Assembly: GCA_021784995.1 (NCBI GenBank)
Contig: JAJYHA010000013.1
Location: 1 to 5,690, forward strand
Direction: 5' to 3'
Origin: Myxococcales bacterium
GTDB lineage: Bacteria; Myxococcota; Myxococcia; Myxococcales; Anaeromyxobacteraceae
Length of the DNA stretch: 5,690 nucleotides
In this document: in pieces, positions 5,263-5,690 of the stretch
How positions within the stretch are numbered: position 1 is the stretch's first letter
How the letters are laid out: the number at the start of each line of letters is the position of its first letter
Notes under the pieces: generated by a model
The model's input: the letters and a program-made list of their open reading frames with translations, nothing else
Told to the model about the DNA's origin: nothing
The model's database searches: none
Position numbers and translations under genes: made by a program

Positions 5263-5690
5263 TCACCAGGTCCGCACCTCGGTCGGGCTGCTGTGGCAGC
5301 TCGCCGTGCAGGTGCCGGGCGTGGTCGCGGTCGAGGGCGTCCAGCTCGTGATGGCGGTGCCGACCACGACCGTCTTGGTGCCGTCGACGTGGGTCGGCAC
5401 GTTGACGCCGGTCGTGGAGTAGCCCGCGCCGTGGCACGTGGCGCAGCTCGAGATGATCCCCGAGTGCTGGCTCAGGAGGTGCTGGCCGGCCGCGGAGGGG
5501 ATGGCGTGGCAGGTCCCGCAGGCCGCCTGGGACGATCCGAGGTTCCAGACCGGCGCGTGGCTGCTGCCTCCCCAGGTGGCGTTGCCGTGGCAGAAGTTCG
5601 CGCAGGTGAGCGCGGTCGTGTCGAAGCTGGCGGTCGTCCCGTAGGCCTGGGCGATGGGGCCGAAGGTCAGCTCGATGGCCTGGGACGCGT
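5263..5690 (-). CDS. Multiheme c-type cytochrome (CxxxxCH/CxxCH type), C-terminal part
   Basis: The frame is open from the window edge to the TGA at 5263-5265 and gives the last 141 residues; the start lies outside. In order of translation it has CANFCH (5604-5587), CGTCH (5520-5506), CATCH (5445-5431) and CTASCH (5310-5293). The middle two are canonical CxxCH heme sites. The first and last are CX3CH, close to the CX4CH sites typical of Geobacter-type CxxxxCH/CxxCH repeat proteins. Other repeat landmarks are W near 5572 and 5545, QHLLSQH (5484-5464, candidate distal heme ligands) and PTHVDGT (5397-5377). The tail is Thr/Ser/Pro-rich and ends in VRTW just after the last motif, so the final repeat is cut short. 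Such proteins work outside the cytoplasm in electron transfer, often to extracellular acceptors; the exact partner is unknown. It is encoded just before the di-heme lipoprotein gene. Confidence 0.88.
   Translation of the reverse strand, partial: ASQAIELTFGPIAQAYGTTASFDTTALTCANFCHGNATWGGSSHAPVWNLGSSQAACGTCHAIPSAAGQHLLSQHSGIISSCATCHGAGYSTTGVNVPTHVDGTKTVVVGTAITSWTPSTATTPGTCTASCHSSPTEVRTW

Noticed and set aside
4682..5422. 246-codon plus-strand open frame opposite the di-heme gene
   Set aside because: It lies antisense to the heme motifs and signal peptide of a well-supported gene, and shows no domain of its own.

Overview
The window is very GC-rich DNA with almost exclusively G/C-ending codons. 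It carries six genes or gene fragments in two converging groups: three on the plus strand (6-3123) and three on the minus strand (5690-3169). A bacterial topoisomerase VI, a MauG-type di-heme protein and a CxxxxCH/CxxCH-type multiheme cytochrome together suggest a cytochrome-rich deltaproteobacterial-type organism. Myxococcota of the Anaeromyxobacter kind are the best guess. This is an inference from gene content and base composition, because no rRNA or other phylogenetic marker is present.

Plus strand. A type IIB DNA topoisomerase (topo VI) operon has top6B (6-1814) followed after 2 bases by top6A (1817-2920). Both subunits look complete and keep their main catalytic motifs: the GHKL ATP site in B, and the active-site tyrosine and Toprim acidic residues in A. 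After 74 bases, with a good Shine-Dalgarno and a possible promoter of its own, comes a 42-residue protein that is almost half Lys/Arg and has no acidic residue (2995-3123). A strong GC hairpin (3129-3167) fills the gap before the converging gene.

Minus strand, in order of transcription. First is the C-terminal part of a secreted multiheme c-type cytochrome (5690-5263, cut by the window edge), with two CxxCH and two unusual CX3CH sites. After a gap holding two GC hairpins comes a MauG/cytochrome c peroxidase-family di-heme lipoprotein (5184-4081). After a 90-base gap rich in inverted repeats comes a PolB-exonuclease-like DEDDy 3'-5' exonuclease (3990-3169). The two cytochrome genes form a plausible extracytoplasmic electron-transfer pair. 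The exonuclease has no obvious functional link to them.

The most interesting parts are the complete topo VI in a bacterium, the adjacent unnamed arginine/lysine-rich mini-protein (a candidate nucleic-acid or nucleoid binding partner), and the non-canonical heme motifs. I see no mobile element, CRISPR array, tRNA or rRNA, and no stretch over 300 bases without a gene.
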